Assembly: GCF_044336245.1 (NCBI RefSeq)
Contig: NZ_CP172346.1
Location: 5,890,001-5,954,000, forward strand
Direction of reading: 5' to 3'
Length of the DNA: 64,000 nt
DNA from: Schlesneria sphaerica
Lineage (GTDB): Bacteria > Planctomycetota > Planctomycetia > Planctomycetales > Planctomycetaceae
Shown: positions 62,101 to 64,000 of the stretch, in pieces
Position numbering within the stretch: position 1 is the stretch's first letter
How the letters are laid out: each line of letters opens with the position of its first letter
Position numbers and translations under genes: made by a program
Notes under the pieces: model-generated
What the model saw: the letters and a program-made list of their open reading frames with translations, nothing else
Database searches by the model: none
What the model was told of the DNA's origin: nothing

Positions 62101-63447
62101 ATGAATCCATCAGATCAATCTCATGACGTCGCATCACGGCGCGATTTTCTAAAGACATCCACACTGGCGGGTGTTGGTGCATCTTTGGTTGTCCCTGCCG
62201 GTTTCAGCAGCACTCTGTTTGCTGGGGGTGACGATACAATCAAGGTGGGGTTGGTCGGCTGCGGTGGACGAGGTACGGGTGCAGCAGGACAGGCACTCTC
62301 GACAAACGGGAACGTCAAACTGACCGCTGTTGGGGATGCTTTTCCTGAAAATGGACGCAATGCCGTCGACAGCATCAAGAATGGCCTGGGTCCCAAAGGT
62401 GAGCGGGTTCAGGTTCCCGCAGAGAAGATCTTTGATGGTCTGGACGCTTACCAGAAAGTGATCGACAGCGGTGTCGATCTGGTGATTCTGGCAACTCCCC
62501 CTGGCTTCCGCCCGATTCACTTCGAATATGCGGTCAAAGCTGGCAAGCACGTCTTCATGGAAAAGCCCGTCGCTGTTGACGCTCCTGGTGTTCGGCAGGT
62601 GATCGAAGCGAACAAGATCGCCAAGGAAAAGAAGCTGAAGGTTGGTGTTGGTCTTCAGCGACATCACGACGCGGGTTACCTCGAAACGATCAAGCGGATT
62701 AAGGACGGGGCGATCGGCAAGATCATCGCCTTGCGAGCCTACTGGAACGGGACCACCCCTTGGGATCCCCGCAAGACGCGCGAGCAGTGTCGGTCAGAAA
62801 TGGAGTATCAGATTGTCAACTGGTACTACTACAACTGGCTGAGCGGCGACCACATTTGTGAACAGCACATCCACAATCTGGACGTCTGTAACTGGGTCAA
62901 AGGTGGGGCGGACAAAGAGGCGGAATATCCGGTCAAGGCGAGCGGCATGGGGGGCCGACAGGTTCGTACCGATAAGAAGTATGGTGAAATCTTCGACCAT
63001 CACTTCGTCGAATACGAGTATGCTGACGGAACCTGTATGTTCAGCCAGTGCCGTCAGATGCCCGGATGCTTTAATCGTGTCTCTGAGTTCGTCCACGGAT
63101 CAAAGGGAACCTCTAATCCCGCCGGCTCGATCAATGCCGAGGGAATGGAATGGCGGTTCAAGGAGAAATCCAAGAACCCGTACGAAGTCGAGCATGACAA
63201 CCTGTTCGCAGCCATTCGGAATGGAACCGAGTTCAACGAAGCGGACAATGGAGCCTACAGTTCGATGACGGCTGTTCTTGGCCGGATGTGTACTTACTCC
63301 GGTAAAGAGATCACCTGGAACGACGCCATCAAGTCGAACATCAGCCTGGCCCCCAAGAGCTACACCTGGGATGCCGAGCCACCCGTCAAGGCGAACGCGG
63401 AAGGTTACTACCCGATCGCGGTACCAGGGCTGACACGAGTTCTCTAA
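62101..63447 (+). CDS. Tat-exported Gfo/Idh/MocA-family oxidoreductase
   Basis: The 448-residue protein has a twin-arginine signal SRRDFLK (12-18) with a hydrophobic core ending near LFAGGDDT. A NAD(P)-binding Rossmann fold VGLVGCGGRGTGAAGQAL and the family motif HVFMEKPVAVDAPGVRQV (EKP, with the lysine typical of this family) follow. The C-terminal domain contains KKLKVGVGLQRHHDAGYL and QHIHNLDVCNWV. AGGAG eight bases before the ATG fixes the start. Exported members of this family are expanded in planctomycetes, probably acting on sugars in the periplasm; the substrate is unknown. Confidence 0.94.
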   Translation: MNPSDQSHDVASRRDFLKTSTLAGVGASLVVPAGFSSTLFAGGDDTIKVGLVGCGGRGTGAAGQALSTNGNVKLTAVGDAFPENGRNAVDSIKNGLGPKGERVQVPAEKIFDGLDAYQKVIDSGVDLVILATPPGFRPIHFEYAVKAGKHVFMEKPVAVDAPGVRQVIEANKIAKEKKLKVGVGLQRHHDAGYLETIKRIKDGAIGKIIALRAYWNGTTPWDPRKTREQCRSEMEYQIVNWYYYNWLSGDHICEQHIHNLDVCNWVKGGADKEAEYPVKASGMGGRQVRTDKKYGEIFDHHFVEYEYADGTCMFSQCRQMPGCFNRVSEFVHGSKGTSNPAGSINAEGMEWRFKEKSKNPYEVEHDNLFAAIRNGTEFNEADNGAYSSMTAVLGRMCTYSGKEITWNDAIKSNISLAPKSYTWDAEPPVKANAEGYYPIAVPGLTRVL

Positions 63448-63481
63448 TTCTCGATCAAGCGATTGAGCTGAGAATCAAAGA

Positions 63482-63515
63482 GGCCCCGCGCTGTTCATTC
63501 AGTGCGGGGCCTTCT
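63482..63515 (+). terminator. Terminator-like hairpin after the Gfo/Idh/MocA gene
   Basis: A 12-bp GC-rich stem (63482-63493 with 63500-63511, one G-T pair) with the loop TTCATT lies 34 bases after the stop codon and before a converging gene. The following T tract is poor (TTCTG), so it may act in both directions or need a factor. Confidence 0.6.
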
Positions 63516-63611
63516 GCTTGGCAGGAGTGGGGAGTGGCGGATTGCCGGGAGTTCGGGAGGCCCCCCGGGAAAGCGTCACTTCCGGACGGTCCCGACATTC
63601 TCTCAACGGCC

Positions 63612-64000
63612 TCAGGGAGTACGGCTCAGGGCTTCATCCAGCACCTTCTCCATCGAGGCGATTGACCCCTGATGGAAGCCGACTTCGTGGAAAATAATGC
63701 GGTTGTCGCGGTCGACGATCCAAAGCTGGGGAATTGCTTCGACTTCAAGTGCCTTCAGGGGTTCGATCGCCAGATAGGCATTCGGCCAGGGGATTTTTAA
63801 CTTGTCGACAAACATGCGACTCATCTCCAACCCCTTCCGGTCCCCTCCTTCTGAAGTCAGTCCCAGGAATTTGACTCCCTTGCTCTGATACCGATCATGC
63901 AGGTCGATCAGATACGGAGCAATGGCCTGACAGGGAATGCACCAGAAGGCCCAGGCATCAACGACAAGGATCTGCCCCTTCAAGTCCTCAGGGCTTGGCC
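63612..64000 (-). CDS. Thioredoxin-like (TlpA-type) protein, partial at window edge
   Basis: The visible 129 codons run from the window edge to a stop at 63612. The segment ILVVDAWAFWCIPCQAIAP carries the redox motif CIPC, followed by DLHDRYQSKGVKFLGLTSEGG and the cis-Pro-containing VEAIPQLWIVDRDNRIIF, all typical of the TlpA/ResA thioredoxin fold. The frame stays open upstream (PEDLKGQ) to base 64000, so the N-terminus, probably with a signal peptide, is missing here. Exported relatives reduce cytochrome or other disulfides. Confidence 0.88.
   Translation of the reverse strand, partial: PSPEDLKGQILVVDAWAFWCIPCQAIAPYLIDLHDRYQSKGVKFLGLTSEGGDRKGLEMSRMFVDKLKIPWPNAYLAIEPLKALEVEAIPQLWIVDRDNRIIFHEVGFHQGSIASMEKVLDEALSRTP

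Overview
The window reads as chromosomal DNA from a planctomycete (phylum Planctomycetota, order Planctomycetales-like). The evidence is gene content. There is a PSD1 (DUF1549/DUF1553) - DUF1501 - PPC-domain operon, a large PVC-type CxxCH haem-binding protein, and a TPR-TPR-TolQ/ExbB-ExbD-ExbD operon. There is also a Tat-exported Gfo/Idh/MocA oxidoreductase and relatives of tetrahydromethanopterin/methanofuran-linked C1 genes. murE and murF with a meso-DAP signature show that peptidoglycan precursors are made. Genus or species cannot be assigned from the sequence alone.

Layout. 1-9.5 kb: ahcY with a strong terminator, an MfnF-like C1 cofactor gene, a YdeP/FdhF-type molybdopterin oxidoreductase, a lipoprotein alpha/beta hydrolase, tRNA-Leu(UAG), beta carbonic anhydrase and a small exported coiled-coil protein. 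9.5-18.4 kb: murE-murF, prs, coaE, a tightly coupled run (72-aa conserved small protein, 50-aa micro-ORF, glycerate 2-kinase, MfnE-like amino acid kinase) and purQ. 18.8-25.3 kb: SYLF-domain protein, recA, a coupled small ORF plus HtrA-like protease, and an FAD oxidoreductase/methyltransferase pair. 25.4-36.2 kb: the PPC/DUF1501/PSD1 operon, a small pore-like membrane protein, a DUF4198 protein and alaS.

Accessory region, about 36.2-47.6 kb: a gene-free kilobase rich in palindromic repeats leads into two coupled genes of unknown function and a ParD antitoxin broken by an amber codon. A minus-strand cassette follows: MmeI-like DNA methyltransferase, RhuM-family protein, SF2 helicase and GIY-YIG nuclease, in overlapping frames, with a candidate PD-(D/E)XK protein just upstream. 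This resembles a restriction-modification or anti-phage system in which the nuclease motif of the MmeI-like protein has lost its Glu and separate nucleases may cut instead. I do not recognise the combination as a named system, and it is the best candidate here for something undescribed.

47.6-64 kb: the CxxCH protein, the Tol/Exb-type energy-transduction operon, guaA, apbE, a non-catalytic SUMF1-domain protein, the Gfo/Idh/MocA oxidoreductase, and a thioredoxin-like protein cut by the window edge. No rRNA operon, insertion sequence, prophage or CRISPR array was found.
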